From contig BMUD01000007.1 of the NCBI GenBank assembly GCA_014650015.1, forward strand, positions 293,375-357,374: 64,000 nt of DNA. The letters are read 5' to 3'. Below the pieces are notes generated by a model, which saw nothing but the letters and a program-made list of their open reading frames with translations, did not search any database and was not told the DNA's origin. How positions within the stretch are numbered: position 1 is the first letter of the stretch; each line of letters starts with the position of its first letter. Shown piece after piece: positions 55,842-64,000 of the stretch. Position numbers and translations under genes: made by a program. Source of the stretch: Streptomyces griseoloalbus (lineage in GTDB: Bacteria > Actinomycetota > Actinomycetes > Streptomycetales > Streptomycetaceae).

Positions 55842-58298
55842 TCACATCGCCAGGTCCACGGCCCGCACCCGGTCGAACACCTGCTCCTCGTCCCGCTCCG
55901 TGAGGAGATACGCCTGGGCCTCACCCACGTGGAAGTACAGCCCGTGCAGCTCCAGGGTCCCGTCCTTCAGGGCCCGGGCCACCGGATCATGGGCACGCAT
56001 ATGTTCCAGCTGCTGCGCCACGTTCGTCAGGCAGAGCCGCTCGACGGCGTCGGCGGGCGTTCGGTCGGCCAGCCGCGGCCGGGGCCCGCTCGTGTCGTCC
56101 ATGCGCATGCGCTCCAGGCTCGGTCGCCCGTGCCGCAGCCACCGTCTCAACGGCGTGTGGGCGCCGTCCGGGTCGGAGTCGAGCAGCGCGTGCATCGCGC
56201 CGCACCCCGAGTGCCCGCACACCGTGATCGACCGCACCGCCAGCACCTCCACGGCGTACTCGATGGCGGCCCCCACCGAGTCGTCACCGCTCTCCGCGCC
56301 GGGCGGCGGCACAAGGTTGCCGACATTGCGCACCACGAACAGGTCTCCGGGACCACTGGACGTGATCATGGACGTGACCACCCGTGAATCGGCGCAGGTC
56401 AGGAACAGCTGTGTGGGTCGCTGTCCCTCGCGCGCCAGCCGGGCGAGCTCGCCGCGCACCAGGGGAGCGGTGCTGCGCTGGAAGGTACTGATCCCGCGCA
56501 TCAGGTCGTGGCCGCCGGTGCCGGTCGGCACCTGCTCGCCCTCATGGGAGCTGTCTGTGCCTTCTGATCCGTGTGCTCCGTTCTCCGCCTCGGTCGGGCT
56601 CGGCCGTCGGTCGCCGCCCGGCAGGGAGTGCGGGCGGTCGCACTGGTGGTTGCGCCAGGCGGTCCAGGGCCGGCAACGGCAGTCGGCGTCGGAAGCGCCG
56701 GCCTCCTCGGGCCCGACGGCGGGGTTCACGGAGGAGAGGGCCGCGGGTTCGGCGATCCGGACCCCGGCGCGACGGCCGGTGACGGCGACGGTGCCACCCC
56801 GCGCGGTGTGCGTGCTCTGCCAGTCCTGCAGCGTCTCGTACGCCGCGTGGTCCATGAAGGACCCGTCCAGCGCGACCACGACGTCGGTGCCCGGGGGTAC
56901 CAGGTGCAGGGCCCGGCTGAGTCGGGGCACCGCGAGGAACGTCAACTGGCCCCGTACGTGCAGGTGATGGGCTCCCTCCTTCTCATCGTGCGTGATACGG
57001 GTGCGGGTGAGCCGGTGCAGGGCCACGCCGACGGCCATGGCGATGCCCAGTGCCACGCCCTCCAGAACGCCGAGGGACACGACGCCGAGGGTGGTCACGG
57101 CGTAGACCAGGACTTCCCGGTGGCGGGTCACCGTGCGGATGTGGTGCAGGGACACCATCTGGATGCCGACGGCCATCACCAGGGCGGCGAGCGAGGCGAG
57201 CGGGATGCACTCCAGGAGCGGGACCATCAGCAGCGCGGCGGCTACTACCAGAACGCCGTGCAGCATCGTGGAGTTCCGGCTCACGGCACCCGCGTGGACA
57301 TTGGCGGAACTGCGGACCGCGACCCCGGCCACGGGCAGGCCGCCGAGCGAGCCGGAGACGATGTTGGCCGCGCCCTGCCCGAGCAGTTCGCGGTCCAGGT
57401 CGGACCGCGTGACATGGCCGGGACCGGGGCGGCCCGACACCATCTTGTCCACGGCCACCGCGCCGAGCAGCGACTGCACGCTGCACACCAGCGTCGTGGT
57501 GAGCACGGCGCCGACGAGGCCGAGCACGGGCCCCTCGGGCAGTCCGGCCAGGGCGTGGTTGCGCCAGGACGGCAGATCCACCTTGGGCAGGACCAGGCCG
57601 GCCACGGCGGCCACGGCGGTGGCGCCGGCGACGGCGACGAGGGCGGCGGGGACCGTCCGGCAGACGCGCCCGGCACGGCCCGGTACCCGTGGCCAGAGCA
57701 GGAGCAGGGACAGCGTCAGCAGGCTCACCGACAGGGCCGCGGGGTGCAGGTTCGCCAACTGGGCCGGAAGCGCGCGCAGGTTGTCGGGGACGGAGCTCTG
57801 CGGGGTGCCGCCGAGGACGATGTGCAGCTGGGCGACGGCGATGGTGACGCCGATGCCGGCGAGCATGCCGTGCACGATCGCGGGGCTGACGGCGAGCGCG
57901 CCGCGCGCCACCCGCAGACAGCCCAGGCCGAGCTGGGCGAGACCGGCGAGGACGGTGATGGCACAGGTCGTCCGCCATCCGTAGTGCTGGATGAGATCGG
58001 CGGTCACGACGGTGAGTCCGGCGGCCGGGCCGCTGACCTGGAGTGGGGAGCCACCGATCCGTCCGGCGACCAGTCCGCCCACGGCCGCTGCGACCAGGCC
58101 GGCCTGCAGTGGCGCGCCGGTGGCGAGTGCGATGCCGAGGGACAGGGGGAGGGCGATCAGGAAGACCGCGATCGAGGCCGACACATCGGCGCTCGCGATG
58201 CGGAAGCGCCGGGGTCCGGTCGGCGGTGGGCTGTGGGGTGGGTGGGTGCGCTCGGTGCGGTCCGAGTCGGCGGCGCGGGCGGGAACGCAGGCTGACAT
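55842..58298 (-). CDS. SulP transporter-beta-carbonic anhydrase fusion
   Basis: An 818-residue three-domain protein. Residues about 30-420 are a SulP/SLC26 transporter (VSGPAAGLTVVTADLI, GLGGLPVAGVAVRSSAN-like and eleven or so helices), about 440-530 a STAS domain (VVVALDGSFMDHAAYETLQD), and about 600-818 a beta-carbonic anhydrase. Zinc ligands are Cys635, His696 and Cys699, with Asp637-Arg639 as the catalytic dyad (CADSRV, HSGCGAM). Coupling bicarbonate transport with CO2 hydration is the probable role. The start follows GGAGACGGGAGACC. Confidence 0.93.
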   Translation of the reverse strand: MSACVPARAADSDRTERTHPPHSPPPTGPRRFRIASADVSASIAVFLIALPLSLGIALATGAPLQAGLVAAAVGGLVAGRIGGSPLQVSGPAAGLTVVTADLIQHYGWRTTCAITVLAGLAQLGLGCLRVARGALAVSPAIVHGMLAGIGVTIAVAQLHIVLGGTPQSSVPDNLRALPAQLANLHPAALSVSLLTLSLLLLWPRVPGRAGRVCRTVPAALVAVAGATAVAAVAGLVLPKVDLPSWRNHALAGLPEGPVLGLVGAVLTTTLVCSVQSLLGAVAVDKMVSGRPGPGHVTRSDLDRELLGQGAANIVSGSLGGLPVAGVAVRSSANVHAGAVSRNSTMLHGVLVVAAALLMVPLLECIPLASLAALVMAVGIQMVSLHHIRTVTRHREVLVYAVTTLGVVSLGVLEGVALGIAMAVGVALHRLTRTRITHDEKEGAHHLHVRGQLTFLAVPRLSRALHLVPPGTDVVVALDGSFMDHAAYETLQDWQSTHTARGGTVAVTGRRAGVRIAEPAALSSVNPAVGPEEAGASDADCRCRPWTAWRNHQCDRPHSLPGGDRRPSPTEAENGAHGSEGTDSSHEGEQVPTGTGGHDLMRGISTFQRSTAPLVRGELARLAREGQRPTQLFLTCADSRVVTSMITSSGPGDLFVVRNVGNLVPPPGAESGDDSVGAAIEYAVEVLAVRSITVCGHSGCGAMHALLDSDPDGAHTPLRRWLRHGRPSLERMRMDDTSGPRPRLADRTPADAVERLCLTNVAQQLEHMRAHDPVARALKDGTLELHGLYFHVGEAQAYLLTERDEEQVFDRVRAVDLAM

Positions 58299-58631
58299 GG
58301 TCTCCCGTCTCCTCCGGGTCTGCGCGGTCGCGGAACTGGTGGGCCCCGCTCGACGGCGGGGCGGTCGCGGCCGTGGGGCACGGCCTCAAAACAGCGGGAT
58401 GCATCAACAATCAGTAAATGAATCGTAATCCAGAGTAAAGGCCTGGCATGGACTTTCCGGGCAAATGGAGTAATCAATCATCCCGGCGAGTGAATTGGAC
58501 AGTTCATCGGCTTGTCGTATTAATTCCTTCTCCGTCCCGTGCGACTTTGGCGGCGCTGTCGGCATGGACCGGCACAGCACCCGACAACGCCCTCATCGAG
58601 CTCGGCCCGAGAGAAGGAAGAAGGTGGGCGG
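58299..58631. other. Divergent AT-richer region upstream of SulP and lipoprotein genes
   Basis: 333 bp. The stretch 58395-58530 is unusually AT-rich for this genome and probably contains both promoters. No gene. Confidence 0.5.
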
Positions 58632-59903
58632 ATGGCCGCCACCCACAGGATCGCCACGGGCACCGTGATCGTCGCGGTCTGCTTCGCCTCGCTCGCCGGC
58701 TGCGGGACCGGCACCGACGACACCGGCGAACAGGTGCGGGACCGGGGCAAGGCCCACCCGGCCCCCGCACCGAAGAACGTCGTCCGGCTGATCGGCGACG
58801 GCTCCACCGCGTACACGGGGGCGCAGCCCCACCTGCCCCGTCCCGAGCGGCTGAAGCCCGGTGAAAAGCCCCCGCAGTTCGTGGTCTTCTCCTGGGACGG
58901 CGCGGGCGAGGACGGCCAGAAGCTGTTCTCCCATTTCCGCAAGGTCGCCAAGGAGAACAACGCGACCATGACGTACTTCCTGAGCGGCGTTTACCTCCTG
59001 CCGGAGGAGAAGCGTGACCTGTACCGCCCGCCGCAGCACTCCCCGGGCCGCTCCGAGATCGGCTTCAACGACCGGCAGGGCATCGCCGACACCGTGAAGC
59101 AACTGCGCCTGGCCTGGCTCGAGGGCAACGAGATCGGCACCCACTTCAACGGACATTTCTGCGGCAGCGACGGTGGGGTCGGCGAGTGGTCGGTTGCGGA
59201 CTGGAAGGACGAGATCTCCCAGGCCAAGCGCTTTGTGAAGAGCTGGAAGACCAATGCCGGCATGAAGAACTCGGCCCCGCTGCCCTTCGACTACGACAAA
59301 GAGCTCATCGGCGCCCGCACCCCCTGCCTGGAGGGGCGGAAGAACTTCATGAGGGCTGCCCGGGACCTGGGCTTCCGCTACGACACCAGCGGGATCGGCA
59401 ACCAGGAGTGGCCGAAGAAGAAGCACGGACTGTGGGATCTGCCGTTGCAGCTCGTGCCCTTCCCCGGGCACTCCTTCGAGCAGCTCACCATGGACTACAA
59501 CTTCATGGTCAACCAGTCCGGGACCACCACTCAGGGCGACCCCGCCAAGCACGACCTGTGGGGCGACCAGATGCGGGATGGCCTCCTCCAGGGCTTCGAG
59601 AGGGCCTACGAGGGCAACCGTGCGCCCCTGATCATTGGGAACCACTTCGAGTCCTGGAACGGCGGCACCTACATGCGGGCCGTCGAGGAGGTCGTCGAGG
59701 AGGTCTGCACCCAGTCCGACGTGCGCTGTGTCTCCTTCCGGCAACTCGTGGACTGGCTGGACGCCCAGGACCCGGCGACCCTGGCGAAACTGCGCACGCT
59801 GGACGTCGGCGAGGCTCCGAAGCGGGGCTGGAGGTCCTTCCTGGCCGGCGGCCCGGCCCCGGCCCCCAAGGGGGTGCCCGGAGCCCCGGCGGCCAAGCGG
59901 TGA
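58632..59903 (+). CDS. Lipoprotein, polysaccharide-deacetylase-like
   Basis: A 423-residue protein with a lipobox LAGC (Cys24) after a short signal, so it is secreted and lipid-anchored. The mature chain begins with a Pro-rich linker. FVVFSWDGAGEDG and GNEIGTHFNGHFCG (His-x3-His) recall the NodB/polysaccharide-deacetylase metal site, followed by LIGARTPCLEGR and GFRYDTSGIGNQ. The motifs are close to the NodB pattern but not canonical, so the substrate is open. It ends only 3 bp from the convergent gene. Confidence 0.82.
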   Translation: MAATHRIATGTVIVAVCFASLAGCGTGTDDTGEQVRDRGKAHPAPAPKNVVRLIGDGSTAYTGAQPHLPRPERLKPGEKPPQFVVFSWDGAGEDGQKLFSHFRKVAKENNATMTYFLSGVYLLPEEKRDLYRPPQHSPGRSEIGFNDRQGIADTVKQLRLAWLEGNEIGTHFNGHFCGSDGGVGEWSVADWKDEISQAKRFVKSWKTNAGMKNSAPLPFDYDKELIGARTPCLEGRKNFMRAARDLGFRYDTSGIGNQEWPKKKHGLWDLPLQLVPFPGHSFEQLTMDYNFMVNQSGTTTQGDPAKHDLWGDQMRDGLLQGFERAYEGNRAPLIIGNHFESWNGGTYMRAVEEVVEEVCTQSDVRCVSFRQLVDWLDAQDPATLAKLRTLDVGEAPKRGWRSFLAGGPAPAPKGVPGAPAAKR

Positions 59904-59906
59904 ACG

Positions 59907-60887
59907 TCAGGCGGACGCCGTGACGTTCTCGCCGAGCACGAAACCGGGGTCGATCTGAGCCGCCAGGTCGGCCCCGGTGCGCTCGTTCCCCCACGACCGG
60001 GCGTTCTTCAGATGGAAGTGCACCATCTGGCGGGTGTAACGCTCCCGGTCGCGCCGCTGGTACGTCGCATCGACGGCCGTGCGCAGCAGGCGCAGGGCGT
60101 GCCGGTTGGGCTCCTCCAGGAGTGCGAACCGGGGCGGCCGGCCCTTCTCCATGGCCCGCACCCAGTCCGAGTGCCCCACCGTCACCAGCAGGTCGTCCCC
60201 GACCTCCGCGCGGAGGAAGTCGAGGTCGTCCGGGCCCTGCACCTTGTTGCCGACGACCCTCAGGGTGACGTCGAAGTCGCGGGCGTACTCCTTGTACTGG
60301 CGATAGACGGAGACCCCCTTCCGGGTCGGCTCGGCCACGAGGAAAGTGATGTCGAAGCGGGTGAACATGCCGGAGGCGAAGGAGTCCGAGCCGGCCGTCA
60401 TGTCGACCACGACGTACTCGCCGGGGCCGTCCACCAGGTGGTTCAGGCAGAGCTCCACCGCCCCGGTCTTGGAGTGGTAGCAGGCGACTCCCAGGTCGGC
60501 GTCGGTGAAGGTGCCGGTGACCATCAAACGGACGGCTCGGCCGTCGAGTTCCACCGGCCGCGCGCAGGCGTCGTAGACCGGGTTGTCCTCGCGCACGCGC
60601 AACAGCCGGGAGCCCTCACCGGGCGGCGTCGTCTTGATCATCGTGTCGGCGGACGTGATGCGCGGATTGGTGCCGCGCAGATAGTCCTTGATCAGCGGCA
60701 GGTGCGCGCCCATCGCGGGCAGGGCGGCGGCCTCCGCCTCGTCCAGGCCCAACGCGGCCCCGAGGTGCTGGTTGATGTCGGCGTCCACCGCGACGACCGG
60801 GGCGCCGTCGGCCGCGAGATGACGGATGAACAGAGAGGACAGGGTCGTCTTCCCGCTGCCGCCCTTCCCCACGAAAGCAATTTTCAT
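59907..60887 (-). CDS. MinD/CooC-like P-loop ATPase
   Basis: A 326-residue SIMIBI ATPase: MKIAFVGKGGSGKTTLSSLF, then VAVDADINQHLGAALGLDEA, YVVVDMTAGSDSFASGMFTR and FLVAEPTRKGVSVYRQYKEY. The ATG at 60887 is preferred; a TTG three codons upstream is possible. CooC/MinD relatives insert metal cofactors or position proteins. No partner genes are obvious here, so the function is open. Confidence 0.85.
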   Translation of the reverse strand: MKIAFVGKGGSGKTTLSSLFIRHLAADGAPVVAVDADINQHLGAALGLDEAEAAALPAMGAHLPLIKDYLRGTNPRITSADTMIKTTPPGEGSRLLRVREDNPVYDACARPVELDGRAVRLMVTGTFTDADLGVACYHSKTGAVELCLNHLVDGPGEYVVVDMTAGSDSFASGMFTRFDITFLVAEPTRKGVSVYRQYKEYARDFDVTLRVVGNKVQGPDDLDFLRAEVGDDLLVTVGHSDWVRAMEKGRPPRFALLEEPNRHALRLLRTAVDATYQRRDRERYTRQMVHFHLKNARSWGNERTGADLAAQIDPGFVLGENVTASA

Positions 60888-60988
60888 GTTCACCAAGCGT
60901 AATGGAATGGTAGCCGTGTGTGGCGATGCCGCGTGAAGAAGGCCACTCCATCGTGGGGTGGGCGCCCGGGGTGCGTAGGGTCGTACTC

Positions 60989-61852
60989 ATGAGTACGACA
61001 GGCGCGACCGCCGATCCGCCCCCAGGCTCCCGGAAGAGCCCGAGCAGCGGGGATCCCCTTGCGGCCCTGGGCTCTCTGCCCGGCGTGGCCGAGTCCGTGG
61101 AGTCCGTGCGCAAGGCCGTGGACCGGGTCTACGGGCACCGGGTCATGCGACGGCGCAGCAACGAGATCACCTCCGAGGCGGCGTTGCGCGGCGCCCGTGG
61201 CTCGGCGGCGCTGTCGGGCGCGGACTGGGCCCTGGAGGAGGTGCGCCGGCGCAGTGACTTCAGCGGCGACGACGACGCGCGCACGATGGGCGCCGCCCTG
61301 CGTCTGACCGCCGAGGCGGGCCAGTTGCTGTCCATCTGGCGGCAGTCGCCCCTGAGGGTGCTGGCCCGGCTGCACCTGGTCGCCGCGGCGGACAAGGCCG
61401 AGCGGGTCGGGCGGCCCCGGCAGGAGGGCGAGCTGGTCGACGAGCCGTCGATCGGGCTTCCGCTGCCGAGCGCGGCGGAGGCGCACGGCAGGCTGGAAGG
61501 GCTGGCCGAGCTGGTCATCGCGGGCGGTTCCGCCCCGGCGCTGGTGACGGCCGCCGTCGTGCACGGTGAAATCCTCGCGCTGCGCCCCTTCGCCTCCCAC
61601 AACGGCCTGGTCGCGCGCACGGCCGAGCGCATCGTCCTGATCGGCAGCGGACTGGACCCGAAGTCGGTCTGCCCCGCCGAGGTCGGCCATGCCGAGCTGG
61701 GGCAGGGGGCCTATCTGAAGGCGCTGGAAGGCTATGTCTCCGGTACTCCCGAAGGAGTGGCCGCCTGGATCGCCCACTGCGGGCGCGCGATCGAGCTGGG
61801 GGCGCGTGAGTCGACAGCGGTGTGCGAGGCGCTGCAGCGCGGGGCGGCATAA
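60989..61852 (+). CDS. Fic-domain-like protein with degenerate catalytic motif
   Basis: A 287-residue helical protein with the Fic-like fold: ALSGADWALEEVRRR, then AALVTAAVVHGEILALRPFA and SHNGLVARTAERIVLIGSGL. The Fic motif HPFxxGNGRxxR is here RPFASHNGLVAR, so the catalytic His is Arg and the Gly-Asn-Gly-Arg is changed. It is therefore probably not an AMPylator. The ATG at 60989 is preferred; the ORF opens at 60920. The ribosome site is weak, so leaderless expression is possible. Confidence 0.8.
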   Translation: MSTTGATADPPPGSRKSPSSGDPLAALGSLPGVAESVESVRKAVDRVYGHRVMRRRSNEITSEAALRGARGSAALSGADWALEEVRRRSDFSGDDDARTMGAALRLTAEAGQLLSIWRQSPLRVLARLHLVAAADKAERVGRPRQEGELVDEPSIGLPLPSAAEAHGRLEGLAELVIAGGSAPALVTAAVVHGEILALRPFASHNGLVARTAERIVLIGSGLDPKSVCPAEVGHAELGQGAYLKALEGYVSGTPEGVAAWIAHCGRAIELGARESTAVCEALQRGAA

Positions 61853-61880
61853 AGGGCCGGAGAAGGGGCTGCGCAGTGAT

Positions 61881-61908
61881 GCGGCGGTACGATCGCTCGT
61901 ACCGCCGC
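61881..61908 (+). terminator. Terminator after Fic-like gene
   Basis: Perfect 12-bp arms (GCGGCGGTACGA / TCGTACCGCCGC) with the 4-base loop TCGC lie 28 bases past the stop. Confidence 0.75.
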
Positions 61909-62242
61909 TGGCATGTTCACCGCGTTACCAAGCGTCCTCGAGATATACCCATCAGGTCGGGAACTTTGCCCGTCACCTGGTGCGGCTGGCCCGTAATCGA
62001 CGGGTCGACGTCGCGTGGGTGCCCGGTGTTCATGCTCGGTCCGTGGGGCCAAATGCGTTGTGAAGGTGATCCTCTCGGATGTCCTTGGTCTCGCGGGCCG
62101 TTAAGTCCTTTGTACTCCGGGTTCGAAGCAAGCGGAAGTCCTGTCCCTGCTTCCTTTACTTTTACGTTCAAAGACGTGTTGAACGGGCGCCGATATGGCG
62201 AACGTGACCGGTGATTGCCCGCATGCCACGGAGAAGGGCGGG
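61909..62242. other. Gap between Fic-like and HAD genes
   Basis: About 330 bp with no gene. The stretch 62095-62200 is relatively AT-rich. No repeat or RNA gene is recognised. Confidence 0.5.
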
Positions 62243-63076
62243 TCAGGCGACCGTCGCGCGGCGCCGGCTGGCGTACCAGACGAGGCCCGCGGTGGCCGCC
62301 GCGGCTCCTATCGCGGCCGCCGCGACCAGGGCGGGGCGCGGCGGTACGGAGAACGTGGGGAAGCGCTGCTTGAGCCGTACCGGCCGATGGAAGTCGAGGA
62401 TCGGCCACCCGCGCGTGAGGGCCTCCTTGCGCAGCGCGCGGTCCGGGTTCACGGCGTGCGGGTGGCCCACGGACTCCAGCATCGGCACGTCGGTCGCCGA
62501 GTCGCTGTAGGCGTAGCAACGGGCCAGGTCGTAGCCCTCGGACTCGGCCAGTTCCCTGATCGCCTCGGCCTTGGTCGGGCCGTACGCGTAGTACTCCACC
62601 TCGCCGGTGAAGCACCCGTCGTCGCCCACCACCATGCGGGTGGCCACGACCCGGTCCGCGCCGAGCAGTTCGCCGATCGGCTCCACCACCTCGGCGCCCG
62701 AGGTGGACACGATCACGACGTCGCGTCCCGCGGTGTGGTGCTGCTCGATGAGGGTGGCGGCCTCGTCGTAGATGATCGGGTCGATCAGATCGTGCAGCGT
62801 CTCGGCGACGATCTCCCTGACCTGCTGGACGTTCCAGCCGCGGCACAGTGCGGACAGGTACTTGCGCATCCGCTCCATCTGATCGTGATCCGCGCCACCG
62901 GCGAGGAAGACGAACTGGGCGTATGCGGTTCGCAGGACCGCCCTGCGGTTGATCAGGCCGCCTTGGTAGAACGACTTGCTGAACGTGAGCGTGCTCGACT
63001 TCGCAATGACCGTCTTGTCCAGGTCGAAGAAGGCGGCTGTGCGGGGCAACGAGTGGTTTTCCACGTCCTTGAGCAT
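62243..63076 (-). CDS. HAD-IB phosphatase (SerB-like), membrane-tailed
   Basis: A 277-residue HAD-superfamily protein: FFDLDKTVIAKSS with Asp18 and Asp20 as the catalytic pair, VVIVSTSGAEVVEPIGELLG (motif II) and RCYAYSDSATDVPMLESVG (motif III/IV). A C-terminal hydrophobic segment (about 246-265) and a basic end suggest membrane attachment. It resembles phosphoserine phosphatase but its substrate is unclear. From memory the Rv3661 gene next to ssd in M. tuberculosis is similar. Confidence 0.92.
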   Translation of the reverse strand: MLKDVENHSLPRTAAFFDLDKTVIAKSSTLTFSKSFYQGGLINRRAVLRTAYAQFVFLAGGADHDQMERMRKYLSALCRGWNVQQVREIVAETLHDLIDPIIYDEAATLIEQHHTAGRDVVIVSTSGAEVVEPIGELLGADRVVATRMVVGDDGCFTGEVEYYAYGPTKAEAIRELAESEGYDLARCYAYSDSATDVPMLESVGHPHAVNPDRALRKEALTRGWPILDFHRPVRLKQRFPTFSVPPRPALVAAAAIGAAAATAGLVWYASRRRATVA

Positions 63077-63181
63077 AGGTGCAGCCCATTCGGCGTAAGG
63101 TGGGGCGCGTTGGTTTGCCTGAGATGGCTCTCGGGTACACCATGGAAGTCACGGATCGTTCGCGACCGTGTCTAACCCGGT

Positions 63182-63248
63182 CCGACTCCTCCCCCCCCCG
63201 AGTCGGCCGTGGGGACGACCCCCGCTCTCCCCCCCGGCGGGGGTCGTC
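63182..63248. terminator. Two tandem hairpins in the HAD/ssd gap
   Basis: CCGACTC / GAGTCGG (63182-63206) and GACGACCCCCGC / GCGGGGGTCGTC (63214-63225, 63237-63248, perfect 12-bp arms). A T-rich stretch follows 15 bp later. The transcript they end is unclear, because both neighbouring genes are transcribed away from this spot. Confidence 0.55.
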
Positions 63249-63415
63249 GCATGTCCGGGTGGGTTTTCTCCCTTCTCTTCACGGCTGATGCGGTGCGGGG
63301 TGCCGACCGCGAGGCGTGTTGTCGTGGGCATGACTAGTTACTCGCGGTAGCTGTCGGGATGCTCTGTGGGGGGCACGCGGGAGATCTGCCGGGCTCACCG
63401 GTATGGGTGGCCGCG

Positions 63416-63462
63416 ATATCCACAGCCGTCGACTCGTCCACAGTTATCCACCAAGATCCACA
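63416..63462 (+). promoter_or_regulatory. Cluster of four DnaA-box-like 9-mers
   Basis: ATATCCACA (63416), TCGTCCACA (63434), TTATCCACC (63444) and AGATCCACA (63454) each match the DnaA box TT(A/G)TCCACA at 7-8 of 9 positions, all on the + strand. The last three start exactly 10 bp apart. The cluster lies about 200 bp upstream of ssd. Confidence 0.5.
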
Positions 63463-63656
63463 AGTTTTTCCGGATCGCTGCACCGTGATTCCAGCGCGTC
63501 CCGCTCGTCGTGAGTTCACACCCACTTCCGTTTGCCGGGTCGCGTATGGCCGGTTCCCTCCGGCCGTTCATAGGAAGGCCGCTTGCCGGTTCTTCCACGT
63601 CCGGGAATCGCGGGGCCGCAGGGGCTGCGCGAGAGATACAGCAAAGGGGGACGAAC

Positions 63657-64000
63657 ATGGCCGGAACCATCACGCACGAGCCGCCGCCCACCGCCGGAGG
63701 AGGCCGGCCGGGCGCACCGCTGATCGTCACCGAGGACCCCGCGCTCCTCGACGACCTGTTGCGCCTGTGCGCGGCGGCCGGCGCGACACCGGAGGTCCAG
63801 CACGGGGTGCCGGAACCGAGGGGCAGCTGGGAGGCCGCACCGCTCGTCCTGGTCGGCGACGACGCCGCGCGGCGGGTGCGCGGTGCGGCGCGCCGGTCAG
63901 GGGTGGTGCTGGTCGGCCGCGATCAGGACGATCCCGGGGTATGGCGGCGGGCCGTCGAGATCGGTGCCGACCATGTGCTGATGCTGCCCGACGGCGAGCA
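63657..64000 (+). CDS. ssd: Ssd-type septum-site-determining protein (3' end outside window)
   Basis: The ATG at 63657 follows AAAGGGGG, and the frame runs to the window end (about 114 residues). The visible part (PLIVTEDPALLDDLLRLCAA, then APLVLVGDDAARRV and EIGADHVLMLPDGE) matches the receiver-like N-terminal domain of the actinobacterial Ssd/CpaE-like family, in which a MinD-like ATPase domain would follow. In M. tuberculosis ssd is Rv3660c, adjacent to the HAD gene Rv3661, the same arrangement as here. Ssd acts in septum placement, and in Streptomyces the locus sits next to tad-like pilus genes. Confidence 0.85.
   Translation, partial: MAGTITHEPPPTAGGGRPGAPLIVTEDPALLDDLLRLCAAAGATPEVQHGVPEPRGSWEAAPLVLVGDDAARRVRGAARRSGVVLVGRDQDDPGVWRRAVEIGADHVLMLPDGE

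Overview
The window is about 72% GC with strong third-position GC bias, GTG starts, GTGA/ATGA gene overlaps, a WblA-type WhiB protein, a BlaI/M56 pair and TerD/TerB/Spo0M proteins. This points to a Streptomyces chromosome (or a very close relative). All functional statements come from reading the sequence and from remembered family features; no database search was run.

1-5.2 kb: the 3' end of a tightly coupled four-gene operon (membrane protein, polyproline/coiled-coil protein, ClpB-like AAA+ ATPase with a degenerate first ATPase domain, FHA-domain protein). Function unknown.
5.5-18.2 kb: a stress-type region with a GlsB-like membrane protein, a TatA-like protein, TerD, BlaI repressor plus M56 membrane peptidase, TerB, a Spo0M-like protein, two CNNM/CBS membrane proteins, a voltage-gated ion channel and TerC. 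Five near-identical palindromes (core TACA-N4/5-TGTA) lie before terD/blaI, terB, spo0M, the CBS pair and the channel. This looks like a local BlaI regulon, and it is the most novel-looking unit here. An aldo/keto reductase with a divergent HxlR regulator sits inside the region.
18.5-20.1 kb: an unknown membrane protein, then decayed DNA ending in a frameshifted tyrosine-integrase relic.
20.2-32.0 kb: a genomic island bounded by a 57-bp direct repeat of the 3' part of tRNA-Pro(CGG). The intact tRNA is on the right and the partial copy on the left. Cargo is a complete Wadjet-type (JetABCD, type III families) plasmid-defence operon, a Tn3 transposase relic, a TetR regulator with a paired SMR efflux pump, an IS30 tail and decayed XRE/zinc-ribbon genes.
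32.1-64 kb: a core block whose gene order matches, from memory, the Mycobacterium tuberculosis Rv3660c-Rv3683 interval: metallophosphoesterase, class A PBP, WblA, two ArsA/GET3-like ATPases, DUF4177, RidA, (NUDIX), MBL-fold hydrolase, Crp, endonuclease III, NUDIX, MarP protease, epoxide-hydrolase-like enzyme, holin-like protein, (NhaA), acetyl-CoA synthetase, then HAD phosphatase and Ssd. A 5'-truncated IS110 interrupts it between the PBP gene and wblA. Lineage-specific additions include a SulP-carbonic anhydrase fusion, a deacetylase-like lipoprotein, a MinD/CooC-like ATPase and a degenerate Fic protein.

Working together: the 7-18 kb genes look like an envelope/ion-homeostasis stress response read out through BlaI. 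The island supplies anti-plasmid defence and drug or cation efflux. The 32-64 kb block covers cell-wall synthesis, redox/developmental regulation and DNA repair. Two copies of a palindromic intergenic element, each starting at the stop codon of the preceding gene, probably act as terminators.
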